This document shows, one piece after another, positions 8,977 through 22,797 of a stretch of DNA of 64,000 bases (positions are counted from its first letter, which is position 1; each line of letters starts with the position of its first letter). The translations under genes and the position numbers were made by a program. The stretch is from Callipepla californica brunnescens (Eukaryota; Chordata; Aves; Galliformes; Odontophoridae), in assembly GCA_023055505.1 (NCBI GenBank), contig JALIRH010000076.1, forward strand, positions 1,562,001-1,626,000, written 5' to 3'. A model generated the notes under the pieces. That model worked only from the letters and a program-made list of their open reading frames with translations, did not search any database and was not told the origin of the DNA.

Positions 8977-10780
8977 AAACCCAATCCAAACCCCAAACCT
9001 ACTCCTATTCCTAAACCTTATCTTAACCCTAAACCAAACCCAAACCCAAGGCCCTCCCCTTCTCTCAGCCTAACACTCAAACTAACCTAAACCCGAAACT
9101 AACCCTACATTTATCCTAATCTTATCCATATTCTAAGGCCTAACCCTACTCTGACCAGAAAGCTCATGTTGTCTAAAATCTACCCCTTACCTAAAACCTA
9201 AATCGACAAAAAAACCTAACCCGAAACCTCAACCTAACTCTTCTCCTAACTAGAACACCAGCACTTCACCTTACCCTAACTGGAAACCTAGGACTAAATC
9301 CTTACCTTGTCCAGAACCCTATTCCTAACCCAAACCAGAATTCTAACCTCTACCCTAACCAAAACCCTTCCCCTAAACCTAAACCTAATGCTACCCTCAA
9401 CCAAACCCTAGCCCTAAATCCTACCCTAAAACCAACACCACGTTTAAGCTCAAACCTCAAGCCTCAAAGAAAGCATCAGATTACCGCAGATCTCACCTAA
9501 CACTAACCCCAATCCAATCCCTACTACTAACCCCAAACCCAATCCAAACACCAAAACTATTCCTATTCCTAAACCTAACACTAAGCCAGAACCAAACCCA
9601 AGGCCTACCCCTTCTCTCAGCCTGACACTCAAACTAACCTAGACCTGAACGCAACGCTAAATCAAATACTAAAACTCACCCTTAGCCAAGGCCCTTTTAG
9701 GACCCTTCCCTGGTCCTAAAACTAAAGAGAACCCTACCCCTTCCACTAAACCTTCATCTACATCCCTAACCCTTACCCTAAACCTAAATCTACACCAAAA
9801 CCTAACCCTAACCCTAACATGTCTTCTAACTGTAAAACTAACGCTTCACCTAACCCGAACTGAAACCCCAGGACTAAACCTTACCTAACACCTAGCTATA
9901 TTCCTAACCCTATCCTGAAACCTAACGTTAACCCTAACCCTAAAAACAACTTGGAACCAAACCCTAACCCTAACCTAACCCTTATCAGAACCCTAAATCT
10001 AATCCTAACCGTTACCTCAATTTAACTCCAATTCTTCCTGAAATCTAAATGGGACCTTAAAACCAACCCCAGATTGAAGCCCAACCCTAAACCTAACACA
10101 AAGCATTAGATTACCACAGCCATCACCTAACTCTAACCCCAGCCTTAACGCTAATACTATCCCAAACACTATTCCAATTCCTAAACCCAACACAAACCCA
10201 AAAACACAAAGCCTACAATTCTCACAGCCTAACACTGAAAGGAAACCTAAATCTTACCCTAACTCTAAAACTAATCCAAAGCATGACCACAATTTAAACT
10301 CTAAATCTACCTTCAAACTAAAGCTGACCCTAACACCAACCTGAAGTAAAAGCCCAACCCTAAGCCTAACACAAAGCATTAGATTACCACAACGCTCACC
10401 TAACTTCTAACCCCCACCCTAACACTAATACTAAAGCAATCAGATTCCAAATACTAACCCAATTCCTATTCTGAAACCCAAAACTATTCCAAAAACAAAC
10501 CCAAGGCCTAACCTTTCTCTCACCCTAACAATCAAAGAAAACCTATTCCTAAACCTAATCCTAAATCTAGTCCTAACCCTAACCCTCACCCTTAATCTAA
10601 CCCCAACCCCCACCCAGAAGCTAACACTTAGAATTGTACAATACCTAAACGTACCCCTAATCCTTATCACTAAACCTAAAAGGAACCTGAAACATAGTGC
10701 TAAATCCGAACCCTAACCCTGAAGACCAACGCTAACAATGAACCAATTCCTATACCTTTTCCTTCCTCCAAATTGATTCC
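8977..10780 (-). repeat. Decayed CCCTAA arm spanning units 2-3
   Basis: Full 1804-bp form with the 18-bp segment and TAAAAG retained. C at 9029 ('ttaaccctaaacc') is shared with units 1, 9, 10 and 12. A private 'ctgaagtaaaag' lies near 10341. Confidence 0.9.
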
Positions 10781-11614
10781 TAGCACTAACCCTAACCCTA
10801 CATTAACCCTAACCCTAACCCTAACCCTAGCCCTAACCTAACTCTAACCCTAACCCTAACCCTAAACCTAATGCTAACCCTTACCCTACCCTAACCCTAA
10901 CCCTACCATACCCTAACCCTAACCTACCCTAACCCTAACCCTAACCCTAACCCTACCCTAACCCTAACCCTAACCCTAGCCTAACCCTAACCCTAACCCT
11001 AACCCTTACCCTAACCCTAGCCTAACCCAAACCCTAACCCTAACCCTACCCTAACCCTAACCCTAACCCTAACCCTACCCCTAACCCTACTTTACCCTAA
11101 CCCTAATCCTAACACTAACTCTAACTTTACTCCTTACCCTAACACTAATCCAATCCCGAACCCTAACCCTAATCCTAGCCCTAACTCTAACTTTATTCGT
11201 AACCCTACCCCTAATCCAAACAATAACCCTTACCCTAATCAAACCCTATCCCTATTCCTAACCCTTACCCTAACCGTATCACAATCCCTATCCTAACTCT
11301 TACCATAACCCAAACCCTAACCTAACCCTAACCCTAACCCTAACCCTTACCCTGACCCTACCCTAACCTTAACTCTACCCTAACCGTATCCCTACCCTAA
11401 CCCTAACCCTAATCCTAGCCCTTTCTCTAACTTTATTCCTAACCCTACCCCTGATCCAAACACTAACCCTAACCTTAATGTAACCCTAACCCTATTCCTA
11501 ACCCTTACCCTAACTGTATCCCATTCCCTATCCTAACTCTTACCATAACCCTAACCCTGATGCTAATGCTAACCCTAACCCTGAATCTAACCCTTACCCT
11601 AACCCTATCCCTTA
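10781..11614 (-). repeat. CCCTAA telomere-like array, unit 3 (834 bp)
   Basis: First short-form array. It contains 'ccctagcctaaccc' twice (about 10975 and 11014), a local duplication also seen in a different form in unit 8. Confidence 0.95.
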
Positions 11615-11872
11615 CCCAGAAGCTAACACTTAGCGTTGTACAATACCTAACCGTACCCTAACCCTATCCCTAAACCTAAAAGGAACCCAAACTCTAACCC
11701 TAAATCTGTCCCTGAGCCTAACCTTCAACCTTACCCTAACCTTAACCCTAACCCTGTTCCATTCTCTAAACATATCTGTAAGCATTACCTTCATCCTAAC
11801 TCGAACTCTACCCTAACCCTATCCCTTTGACCCCAACACAAAACCCAGATTGAGCCTGACCCTAACCTAGGT

Positions 11873-13363
11873 AGCATAAAGTGTATGTAGGGTGAATTTG
11901 AGTTTTAGGGTCAAAGTTAAATTGTTAGTTTTAGGGTTAGGGTGAAGGATTGCTTTAGTTCTAGTATTAGGGTGTTTGGGGTTAGGGTTAGGGTAAGGAT
12001 TTTGGAGTGGATTAGGTTTAGGGTCAGGTTTGGGGGAGTTTTGGGGTTAGGGTTAGATTTAGGATTAGGGTTAGCAAAAAAGTTGTTTTAGTTTTAGTTT
12101 AGGTTAGTGCTAGGATTAGGTTGAGTGTTCTTGTGAAGTTTAGGTTTAGGGTTAGGTTTAGGTTTAGATTGAGGTTTAGGGTAAGGAGTAGGGTTAATTT
12201 GACTTTTAGGGTCAGAGTAGAGTTAAGTCGTGTTAGGGTTAAGGTTAAGAACAGGATTCAGATTCCAATTAGGTTTTGGGTTCCTACTAGGGATAGGCCT
12301 CAAATTAGTGTTAAGGTTAGGGTTAGGGTTAGGTATAGGGAAAGGGTTAGTGTTAAGGCCAGGGCAAGTGTATGGTTTAGGGTAAAGATTGGATTTAGGG
12401 TTAGGTTTAGATGTAGGTTTGGTTTGATCGTTAGGGTGTGAGAAGGCACCGGCCTTGGATTTCATTTGGAGATTGGGTAAGGTTTAGGAATAGGAATAAC
12501 ATTGGTGTTTAAAAGATGATTAGTGTTAGTATTAGGGATAGGGTTACGGTTAGAGTTTAGTTAGGGTTGTTAGTTTTAGAGTGAGGGATAGGGGTATGGT
12601 TTGGTCTAGTACTTGGGTTAGGGTTTGGGATAGTCATAGCATTAGTGTTAGGGTTAGGGTTCCGTTAGGGTTGTGGTAATCTGATGCTAGGTGTCGGGAT
12701 TAGGGTTGTGCTTAAATGTGGGTTTGGTTTGAGGGTCAGAGTTAGGGTTAGGGTAGAGTTAGAATTAGGGTAAGAGTTAGGATTAGGTTTAGGATTAGGA
12801 TAAAGATTAGGTTAGGATTAGTGTTGGCTTTAGGGTTGTGTCTGGGAGAAGGGTTAGTGTTAGGGATAGACTTAGGGTAAGAGTAAGTGTTAGGAATAGG
12901 CATAGGTTTTGGGAAAGTTTCAGAGTTTGGACTGGATTTATGATTAGGGATAGGGACAAAGATTTTTTGAGATTTATGATTAGATTTAGGGAGAAAAGTA
13001 GGCTGACTTGTGGTGTTAGCAGTAGGTTTAGGTTTAGGTTTAGGTTTAGGATTCCATTTGTATTTATTGATCGAGGTTGGGTTAGTTGGAGTGTAAAGGT
13101 CAGAGTAGGGTTAGGCTTTGGGATCGGGTTAAGGTTTGGAATAGGATTAGGATTCAAATGATGTTACGGGTTGGTGTTAGGGTTAGGGAAAGGTTAGGAT
13201 CAGGGTTGAGGTCAGGGTTAGGTATAGGAAAAGGGTTAGTGTTAGGGCTAGGGCAATTGGAAGGGTTAGGCTTAGGCTTAGATATTAGGGTTAGGTTTAG
13301 GCGGAGGTTTGGTTCGAGTGTCAGGGTGAGAGAAGGGGTAGGCCTGGGGTTTGGTTTTGGGTT
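11873..13363 (+). repeat. Decayed TTAGGG arm, unit 3
   Basis: Alleles are G 12230, A 12636, A 12950, T 13117, C 13315. A private 'gggatcggg' lies near 13125. Confidence 0.92.
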
Positions 13364-13553
13364 ACATCATACAAATCATCACATACATTAGCTGGGGTGG
13401 GAGGTGCAAGGAACAGCCAGCAAAGTGCTGAGTTCATTCCAATCAGAGGACCTGAAGATCGGGTAGCTACTATCAAACCGTTTGTGTTGCCAATTCCGAT
13501 GATATTTATGGGGCCCTGATGTTATGGTTCAGTGGGGAGTCACTATCAAGTCC
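13364..13553. other. Non-telomeric core, unit 3
   Basis: A at 13381 ('atcacatac') defines the second core haplotype, shared with units 8, 11 and 13. Confidence 0.85.
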
Positions 13554-15351
13554 AAACCCAATCCAAACCCCAAACCTACTCCTATTCCTAAACCTTATCT
13601 TAACCGTAAACCAAACCCAAACCCAAGGCCCTCCCCTTCTCTCAGCCTAACACTCAAACTAACCTAAACCCGAAACTAACCCTACATTTATCCTAATCTT
13701 ATCCATATTCTAAGGCCTAACCCTACTCTGACCAGAAAGCTCATGTTGTCTAAAATCTACCCCTTACCTAAAACCTAAATCGACAAAAAAACCTAACCCG
13801 AAACCTCAACCTAACTCTTCTCCTAACTAGAACACCAGCACTTCACCTTACCCTAACTGGAAACCTAGGACTAAATCCTTACCTTGTCCAGAACCCTATT
13901 CCTAACCCAAACCAGAATTCTAACCTCTACCCTAACCAAAACCCTTCCCCTAAACCTAAACCTAATGCTACCCTCAACCAAACCCTAGCCCTAAATCCTA
14001 CCCTAAAACCAACACCACGTTTAAGCTCAAACCTCAAGCCTCAAAGAAAGCATCAGATTACCGCAGATCTCACCTAACACTAACCCCAATCCAATCCCTA
14101 CTACTAACCCCAAACCCAATCCAAACACCAAAACTATTCCTATTCCTAAACCTAACACTAAGCCAGAACCAAACCCAAGGCCTACCCCTTCTCTCAGCCT
14201 GACACTCAAACTAACCTAGACCTGAACGCAACGCTAAATCAAATACTAAAACTCACCCTTAGCCAAGGCCCTTTTAGGACCCTTCCCTGGTCCTAAAACT
14301 AAAGAGAACCCTACCCCTTCCACTAAACCTTCATCTACATCCCTAACCCTTACCCTAAACCTAAATCTACACCAAAACCTAACCCTAACCCTAACATGTC
14401 TTCTAACTGTAAAACTAACGCTTCACCTAACCCGAACTGAAACCCCAGGACTAAACCTTACCTAACACCTAGCTATATTCCTAACCCTATCCTGAAACCT
14501 AACGTTAACCCTAACCCTAAAAACAACTTGGAACCAAACCCTAACCCTAACCTAACCCTTATCAGAACCCTAAATCTAATCCTAACCGTTACCTCAATTT
14601 AACTCCAATTCTTCCTGAAATCTAAATGGGACCTTAAAACCAACCCCAGATTGAAGCCCAACCCTAAACCTAACACAAAGCATTAGATTACCACAGCCAT
14701 CACCTAACTCTAACCCCAGCCTTAACGCTAATACTATCCCAAACACTATTCCAATTCCTAAACCCAACACAAACCCAAAAACACAAAGCCTACAATTCTC
14801 ACAGCCTAACACTGAAAGGAAACCTAAATCTTACCCTAACTCTAAAACTAATCCAAAGCATGGCCACAATTTAAACTCTAAATCTACCTTCAAACTAAAG
14901 CTGACCCTAACACCAACCTCAAGCCCAACCCTAAGCCTAACACAAAGCATTAGATTACCACAACGCTCACCTAACTTCTAACCCCCACCCTAACACTAAT
15001 ACTAAAGCAATCAGATTCCAAATACTAACCCAATTCCTATTCTGAAACCCAAAACTATTCCAAAAACAAACCCAAGGCCTAACCTTTCTCTCACCCTAAC
15101 AATCAAAGAAAACCTATTCCTAAACCTAATCCTAAATCTAGTCCTAACCCTAACCCTCACCCTTAATCTAACCCCAACCCCCACCCAGAAGCTAACACTT
15201 AGAATTGTACAATACCTAAACGTACCCCTAATCCTTATCACTAAACCTAAAAGGAACCTGAAACATAGTGCTAAATCCGAACCCTAACCCTGAAGACCAA
15301 CGCTAACAATGAACCAATTCCTATACCTTTTCCTTCCTCCAAATTGATTCC
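13554..15351 (-). repeat. Decayed CCCTAA arm spanning units 3-4
   Basis: 1798 bp. This is the first arm lacking TAAAAG, and it has G at 13606 ('ttaaccgtaaacc'). Confidence 0.9.
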
Positions 15352-16239
15352 TAGCACTAACCCTAACCCTACATTAACCCTAACCCTAACCCTAACCCTA
15401 GCCCTAACCTAACTCTAACCCTAACCCTAACCCTAAACCTAATGCTAACCCTTACCCTACCCTAACCCTAACCCTAACCTACCCTAACCCTAACCTACCC
15501 TAACCCTAACCCTAACCCTAACCCTACCCTAACCCTAACCCTAACCCTAACCCTAACCCTAACCCTAACCCTAACCCTAACCCTAACCCTACCCTAACCC
15601 TAACCCTAACCCTAACCCTAACCCTTACCCTAACCCTAGCCTAACCCAAACCCTAACCCTAACCCTACCCTAACCCTAACCCTAACCCTAACCCTACCCC
15701 TAACCCTACTTTACCCTAACCCTAATCCTAACACTAACTCTAACTTTACTCCTTACCCTAACACTAATCCAATCCCGAACCCTAACCCTAATCCTAGCCC
15801 TAACTCTAACTTTATTCGTAACCCTACCCCTAATCCAAACAATAACCCTTACCCTAATCAAACCCTATCCCTATTCCTAACCCTTACCCTAACCGTATCA
15901 CAATCCCTATCCTAACTCTTACCATAACCCAAACCCTAACCTAACCCTAACCCTAACCCTAACCCTAACCCTTACCCTGACCCTACCCTAACCTTAACTC
16001 TACCCTAACCGTATCCCTACCCTAACCCTAACCCTAATCCTAGCCCTTTCTCTAACTTTATTCCTAACCCTACCCCTGATCCAAACACTAACCCTAACCT
16101 TAATGTAACCCTAACCCTATTCCTAACCCTTACCCTAACTGTATCCCATTCCCTATCCTAACTCTTACCATAACCCTAACCCTGATGCTAATGCTAACCC
16201 TAACCCTGAATCTAACCCTTACCCTAACCCTATCCCTTA
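15352..16239 (-). repeat. CCCTAA telomere-like array, unit 4 (888 bp)
   Basis: Contains an uninterrupted CCCTAA run of about 65 bp (15527-15591). The 'accctaccatacc' step of other units reads 'accctaacctacc' near 15473. Confidence 0.95.
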
Positions 16240-16497
16240 CCCAGAAGCTAACACTTAGCGTTGTACAATACCTAACCGTACCCTAACCCTATTCCTAAAC
16301 CTAAAAGGAACCCAAACTCTAACCCTAAATCTGTCCCTGAGCCTAACCTTCAACCTTACCCTAACCTTAACCCTAACCCTGTTCCATTCTCTAAACATAT
16401 CTGTAAGCATTACCTTCATCCTAACTCGAACTCTACCCTAACCCTATCCCTTTGACCCCAACACAAAACCCAGATTGAGCCTGACCCTAACCTAGGT

Positions 16498-17988
16498 AGC
16501 ATAAAGTGTATGTAGGGTGAATTTGAGTTTTAGGGTCAAAGTTAAATTGTTAGTTTTAGGGTTAGGGTGAAGGATTGCTTTAGTTCTAGTATTAGGGTGT
16601 TTGGGGTTAGGGTTAGGGTAAGGATTTTGGAGTGGATTAGGTTTAGGGTCAGGTTTGGGGGAGTTTTGGGGTTAGGGTTAGATTTAGGATTAGGGTTAGC
16701 AAAAAAGTTGTTTTAGTTTTAGTTTAGGTTAGTGCTAGGATTAGGTTGAGTGTTCTTGTGAAGTTTAGGTTTAGGGTTAGGTTTAGGTTTAGATTGAGGT
16801 TTAGGGTAAGGAGTAGGGTTAATTTGACTTTTAGGGTCAGAGTAGAGTTAAGTCGTGTTAGGGTTAAGGTTAAGAACAGGATTCAGATTCCAATTAGGTT
16901 TTGGGTTCCTACTAGGGATAGGCCTCAAATTAGTGTTAAGGTTAGGGTTAGGGTTAGGTATAGGGAAAGGGTTAGTGTTAAGGCCAGGGCAAGTGTATGG
17001 TTTAGGGTAAAGATTGGATTTAGGGTTAGGTTTAGATGTAGGTTTGGTTTGATCGTTAGGGTGTGAGAAGGCACCGGCCTTGGATTTCATTTGGAGATTG
17101 GGTAAGGTTTAGGAATAGGAATAACATTGGTGTTTAAAAGATGATTAGTGTTAGTATTAGGGATAGGGTTACGGTTAGAGTTTAGTTAGGGTTGTTAGTT
17201 TTAGAGTGAGGGATAGGGGTATGGTTTGGTCTAGTACTTGGGTTAGGGTTTGGGATAGTCATAGCATTAGTGTTAGGGTTAGGGTTCCGTTAGGGTTGTG
17301 GTAATCTGATGCTAGGTGTCGGGATTAGGGTTGTGCTTAAATGTGGGTTTGGTTTGAGGGTCAGAGTTAGGGTTAGGGTAGAGTTAGAATTAGGGTAAGA
17401 GTTAGGATTAGGTTTAGGATTAGGATAAAGATTAGGTTAGGATTAGTGTTGGCTTTAGGGTTGTGTCTGGGAGAAGGGTTAGTGTTAGGGATAGACTTAG
17501 GGTAAGAGTAAGTGTTAGGAATAGGCATAGGTTTTGGGAAAGTTTCAGAGTTTGGACTGGATTTATGATTAGGGATAGGGACAAAGATTTTTTGAGATTT
17601 ATGATTAGATTTAGGGAGAAAAGTAGGCTGACTTGTGGTGTTAGCAGTAGGTTTAGGTTTAGGTTTAGGTTTAGGATTCCATTTGTATTTATTGATCGAG
17701 GTTGGGTTAGTTGGAGTGTAAAGGTCAGAGTAGGGTTAGGCCTTGGGATAGGGTTAAGGTTTGGAATAGGATTAGGATTCAAATGATGTTACGGGTTGGT
17801 GTTAGGGTTAGGGAAAGGTTAGGATCAGGGTTGAGGTCAGGGTTAGGTATAGGAAAAGGGTTAGTGTTAGGGCTAGGGCAATTGGAAGGGTTAGGCTTAG
17901 GCTTAGATATTAGGGTTAGGTTTAGGCGGAGGTTTGGTTGGAGTGTCAGGGTGAGAGAAGGGGTGGGCCTGGGGTTTGGTTTTGGGTT
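16498..17988 (+). repeat. Decayed TTAGGG arm, unit 4
   Basis: Alleles are G 16855, A 17261, A 17575, C 17742, G 17940. A private 'gggtgggcct' lies near 17965, inside box B'. Confidence 0.92.
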
Positions 17989-18178
17989 ACATCATACAAA
18001 TCATCCCATACATTAGCTGGGGTGGGAGGTGCAAGGAACAGCCAGCAAAGTGCTGAGTTCATTCCAATCAGAGGACCTGAAGATCGGGTAGCTACTATCA
18101 AACCGTTTGTGTTGCCAATTCCGATGATATTTATGGGGCCCTGATGTTATGGTTCAGTGGGGAGTCACTATCAAGTCC
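17989..18178. other. Non-telomeric core, unit 4
   Basis: Base form, C at 18006 and 18065. Confidence 0.85.
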
Positions 18179-19982
18179 AAACCCAATCCAAACCCCAAAC
18201 CTACTCCTATTCCTAAACCTTATCTTAACCGTAAACCAAACCCAAACCCAAGGCCCTCCCCTTCTCTCAGCCTAACACTCAAACTAACCTAAACCCGAAA
18301 CTAACCCTACATTTATCCTAATCTTATCCATATTCTAAGGCCTAACCCTACTCTGACCAGAAAGCTCATGTTGTCTAAAATCTACCCCTTACCTAAAACC
18401 TAAATCGACAAAAAAACCTAACCCGAAACCTCAACCTAACTCTTCTCCTAACTAGAACACCAGCACTTCACCTTACCCTAACTGGAAACCTAGGACTAAA
18501 TCCTTACCTTGTCCAGAACCCTATTCCTAACCCAAACCAGAATTCTAACCTCTACCCTAACCAAAACCCTTCCCCTAAACCTAAACCTAATGCTACCCTC
18601 AACCAAACCCTAGCCCTAAATCCTACCCTAAAACCAACACCACGTTTAAGCTCAAACCTCAAGCCTCAAAGAAAGCATCAGATTACCGCAGATCTCACCT
18701 AACACTAACCCCAATCCAATCCCTACTACTAACCCCAAACCCAATCCAAACACCAAAACTATTCCTATTCCTAAACCTAACACTAAGCCAGAACCAAACC
18801 CAAGGCCTACCCCTTCTCTCAGCCTGACACTCAAACTAACCTAGACCTGAACGCAACGCTAAATCAAATACTAAAACTCACCCTTAGCCAAGGCCCTTTT
18901 AGGACCCTTCCCTGGTCCTAAAACTAAAGAGAACCCTACCCCTTCCACTAAACCTTCATCTACATCCCTAACCCTTACCCTAAACCTAAATCTACACCAA
19001 AACCTAACCCTAACCCTAACATGTCTTCTAACTGTAAAACTAACGCTTCACCTAACCCGAACTGAAACCCCAGGACTAAACCTTACCTAACACCTAGCTA
19101 TATTCCTAACCCTATCCTGAAACCTAACGTTAACCCTAACCCTAAAAACAACTTGGAACCAAACCCTAACCCTAACCTAACCCTTATCAGAACCCTAAAT
19201 CTAATCCTAACCGTTACCTCAATTTAACTCCAATTCTTCCTGAAATCTAAATGGGACCTTAAAACCAACCCCAGATTGAAGCCCAACCCTAAACCTAACA
19301 CAAAGCATTAGATTACCACAGCCATCACCTAACTCTAACCCCAGCCTTAACGCTAATACTATCCCAAACACTATTCCAATTCCTAAACCCAACACAAACC
19401 CAAAAACACAAAGCCTACAATTCTCACAGCCTAACACTGAAAGGAAACCTAAATCTTACCCTAACTCTAAAACTAATCCAAAGCATGACCACAATTTAAA
19501 CTCTAAATCTACCTTCAAACTAAAGCTGACCCTAACACCAACCTCAAGTAAAAGCCCAACCCTAAGCCTAACACAAAGCATTAGATTACCACAACGCTCA
19601 CCTAACTTCTAACCCCCACCCTAACACTAATACTAAAGCAATCAGATTCCAAATACTAACCCAATTCCTATTCTGAAACCCAAAACTATTCCAAAAACAA
19701 ACCCAAGGCCTAACCTTTCTCTCACCCTAACAATCAAAGAAAACCTATTCCTAAACCTAATCCTAAATCTAGTCCTAACCCTAACCCTCACCCTTAATCT
19801 AACCCCAACCCCCACCCAGAAGCTAACACTTAGAATTGTACAATACCTAAACGTACCCCTAATCCTTATCACTAAACCTAAAAGGAACCTGAAACATAGT
19901 GCTAAATCCGAACCCTAACCCTGAAGACCAACGCTAACAATGAACCAATTCCTATACCTTTTCCTTCCTCCAAATTGATTCC
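18179..19982 (-). repeat. Decayed CCCTAA arm spanning units 4-5
   Basis: 1804 bp; TAAAAG is present near 19547 and G at 18231. Confidence 0.9.
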
Positions 19983-20858
19983 TAGCACTAACCCTAACCC
20001 TACATTAACCCTAACCCTAACCCTAACCCTAGCCCTAACCTAACTCTAACCCTAACCCTAACCCTAAACCTAATGCTAACCCTTACCCTACCCTAACCCT
20101 AACCCTACCATACCCTAACCCTAACCTACCCTAACCCTAACCCTAACCCTAACCCTACCCTAACCCTAACCCTAACCCTAACCCTAACCCTAACCCTAAC
20201 CCTAACCCTACCCTAACCCTAACCCTAACCCTAACCCTAACCCTTACCCTAACCCTAGCCTAACCCAAACCCTAACCCTAACCCTACCCTAACCCTAACC
20301 CTAACCCTAACCCTACCCCTAACCCTACTTTACCCTAACCCTAATCCTAACACTAACTCTAACTTTACTCCTTACCCTAACACTAATCCAATCCCGAACC
20401 CTAACCCTAATCCTAGCCCTAACTCTAACTTTATTCGTAACCCTACCCCTAATCCAAACAATAACCCTTACCCTAATCAAACCCTATCCCTATTCCTAAC
20501 CCTTACCCTAACCGTATCACAATCCCTATCCTAACTCTTACCATAACCCAAACCCTAACCTAACCCTAACCCTAACCCTAACCCTAACCCTTACCCTGAC
20601 CCTACCCTAACCTTAACTCTACCCTAACCGTATCCCTACCCTAACCCTAACCCTAATCCTAGCCCTTTCTCTAACTTTATTCCTAACCCTACCCCTGATC
20701 CAAACACTAACCCTAACCTTAATGTAACCCTAACCCTATTCCTAACCCTTACCCTAACTGTATCCCATTCCCTATCCTAACTCTTACCATAACCCTAACC
20801 CTGATGCTAATGCTAACCCTAACCCTGAATCTAACCCTTACCCTAACCCTATCCCTTA
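19983..20858 (-). repeat. CCCTAA telomere-like array, unit 5 (876 bp)
   Basis: The longest perfect run is about 53 bp from 20158. It is one hexamer shorter than the common 882-bp form. Confidence 0.95.
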
Positions 20859-21116
20859 CCCAGAAGCTAACACTTAGCGTTGTACAATACCTAACCGTAC
20901 CCTAACCCTATTCCTAAACCTAAAAGGAACCCAAACTCTAACCCTAAATCTGTCCCTGAGCCTAACCTTCAACCTTACCCTAACCTTAACCCTAACCCTG
21001 TTCCATTCTCTAAACATATCTGTAAGCATTACCTTCATCCTAACTCGAACTCTACCCTAACCCTATCCCTTTGACCCCAACACAAAACCCAGATTGAGCC
21101 TGACCCTAACCTAGGT

Positions 21117-22607
21117 AGCATAAAGTGTATGTAGGGTGAATTTGAGTTTTAGGGTCAAAGTTAAATTGTTAGTTTTAGGGTTAGGGTGAAGGATTGCTTT
21201 AGTTCTAGTATTAGGGTGTTTGGGGTTAGGGTTAGGGTAAGGATTTTGGAGTGGATTAGGTTTAGGGTCAGGTTTGGGGGAGTTTTGGGGTTAGGGTTAG
21301 ATTTAGGATTAGGGTTAGCAAAAAAGTTGTTTTAGTTTTAGTTTAGGTTAGTGCTAGGATTAGGTTGAGTGTTCTTGTGAAGTTTAGGTTTAGGGTTAGG
21401 TTTAGGTTTAGATTGAGGTTTAGGGTAAGGAGTAGGGTTAATTTGACTTTTAGGGTCAGAGTAGAGTTAAGTCGTGTTAGGGTTAAGGTTAAGAACAGGA
21501 TTCAGATTCCAATTAGGTTTTGGGTTCCTACTAGGGATAGGCCTCAAATTAGTGTTAAGGTTAGGGTTAGGGTTAGGTATAGGGAAAGGGTTAGTGTTAA
21601 GGCCAGGGCAAGTGTATGGTTTAGGGTAAAGATTGGATTTAGGGTTAGGTTTAGATGTAGGTTTGGTTTGATCGTTAGGGTGTGAGAAGGCACCGGCCTT
21701 GGATTTCATTTGGAGATTGGGTAAGGTTTAGGAATAGGAATAACATTGGTGTTTAAAAGATGATTAGTGTTAGTATTAGGGATAGGGTTACGGTTAGAGT
21801 TTAGTTAGGGTTGTTAGTTTTAGAGTGAGGGATAGGGGTATGGTTTGGTCTAGTACTTGGGTTAGGGTTTGGGATAGTCATAGCATTAGTGTTAGGGTTA
21901 GGGTTCCGTTAGGGTTGTGGTAATCTGATGCTAGGTGTCGGGATTAGGGTTGTGCTTAAATGTGGGTTTGGTTTGAGGGTCAGAGTTAGGGTTAGGGTAG
22001 AGTTAGAATTAGGGTAAGAGTTAGGATTAGGTTTAGGATTAGGATAAAGATTAGGTTAGGATTAGTGTTGGCTTTAGGGTTGTGTCTGGGAGAAGGGTTA
22101 GTGTTAGGGATAGACTTAGGGTAAGAGTAAGTGTTAGGAATAGGCATAGGTTTTGGGAAAGTTTCAGAGTTTGGACTGGATTTATGATTAGGGATAGGGA
22201 CAAAGATTTTTTGAGATTTATGATTAGATTTAGGGAGAAAAGTAGGCTGACTTGTGGTGTTAGCAGTAGGTTTAGGTTTAGGTTTAGGTTTAGGATTCCA
22301 TTTGTATTTATTGATCGAGGTTGGGTTAGTTGGAGTGTAAAGGTCAGAGTAGGGTTAGGCCTTGGGATAGGGTTAAGGTTTGGAATAGGATTAGGATTCA
22401 AATGATGTTACGGGTTGGTGTTAGGGTTAGGGAAAGGTTAGGATCAGGGTTGAGGTCAGGGTTAGGTATAGGAAAAGGGTTAGTGTTAGGGCTAGGGCAA
22501 TTGGAAGGGTTAGGCTTAGGCTTAGATATTAGGGTTAGGTTTAGGCGGAGGTTTGGTTGGAGTGTCAGGGTGAGAGAAGGGGTAGGCCTGGGGTTTGGTT
22601 TTGGGTT
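21117..22607 (+). repeat. Decayed TTAGGG arm, unit 5
   Basis: Alleles are G 21474, A 21880, A 22194, C 22361, G 22559, the same set as unit 4. Confidence 0.92.
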
Positions 22608-22797
22608 ACATCATACAAATCATCCCATACATTAGCTGGGGTGGGAGGTGCAAGGAACAGCCAGCAAAGTGCTGAGTTCATTCCAATCAGAGGACCTGAA
22701 GATCGGGTAGCTACTATCAAACCGTTTGTGTTGCCAATTCCGATGATATTTATGGGGCCCTGATGTTATGGTTCAGTGGGGAGTCACTATCAAGTCC
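22608..22797. other. Non-telomeric core, unit 5
   Basis: Base form, C at 22625 and 22684. Confidence 0.85.

Larger units (their letters stand above)
5115..10240. repeat. Macrosatellite unit 2 (long form, 5126 bp)
   Basis: This is the second long-form copy and is nearly identical to unit 1 through the C-rich half and the extended array. It lacks unit 1's 18-bp deletion. It has A at 8373, like units 3-8, where unit 1 has T. Its non-array portion is 3743 bp, which is 6 bp more than units 8-13 because it keeps a TAAAAG hexamer near 5220. It appears transitional between the long form on the left and the short form on the right. Confidence 0.96.
10241..14817. repeat. Macrosatellite unit 3 (short form, 4577 bp)
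   Basis: This is the first short-form copy; its telomere array is only 834 bp. From here on units carry 'acttagaattgt' (near 10630) and 'gaagaccaac'. Its right half has the allele set T at 13117, C at 13315 and A at 13381, which recurs in units 8, 11 and 13. A private change gives 'gggatcggg' near 13125. It still has the TAAAAG hexamer, here preceded by 'ctgaag' instead of 'ctcaag'. Confidence 0.96.
14818..19442. repeat. Macrosatellite unit 4 (4625 bp)
   Basis: This short-form copy has lost the TAAAAG hexamer near 14922, although units 5 and 6 to its right still have it, so the deletion is not ordered along the array. Private changes are 'catggccac' near 14860 and 'gggtgggcct' near 17965. 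Its array includes one of the two longest perfect CCCTAA runs seen (about 65 bp from 15527). Confidence 0.96.
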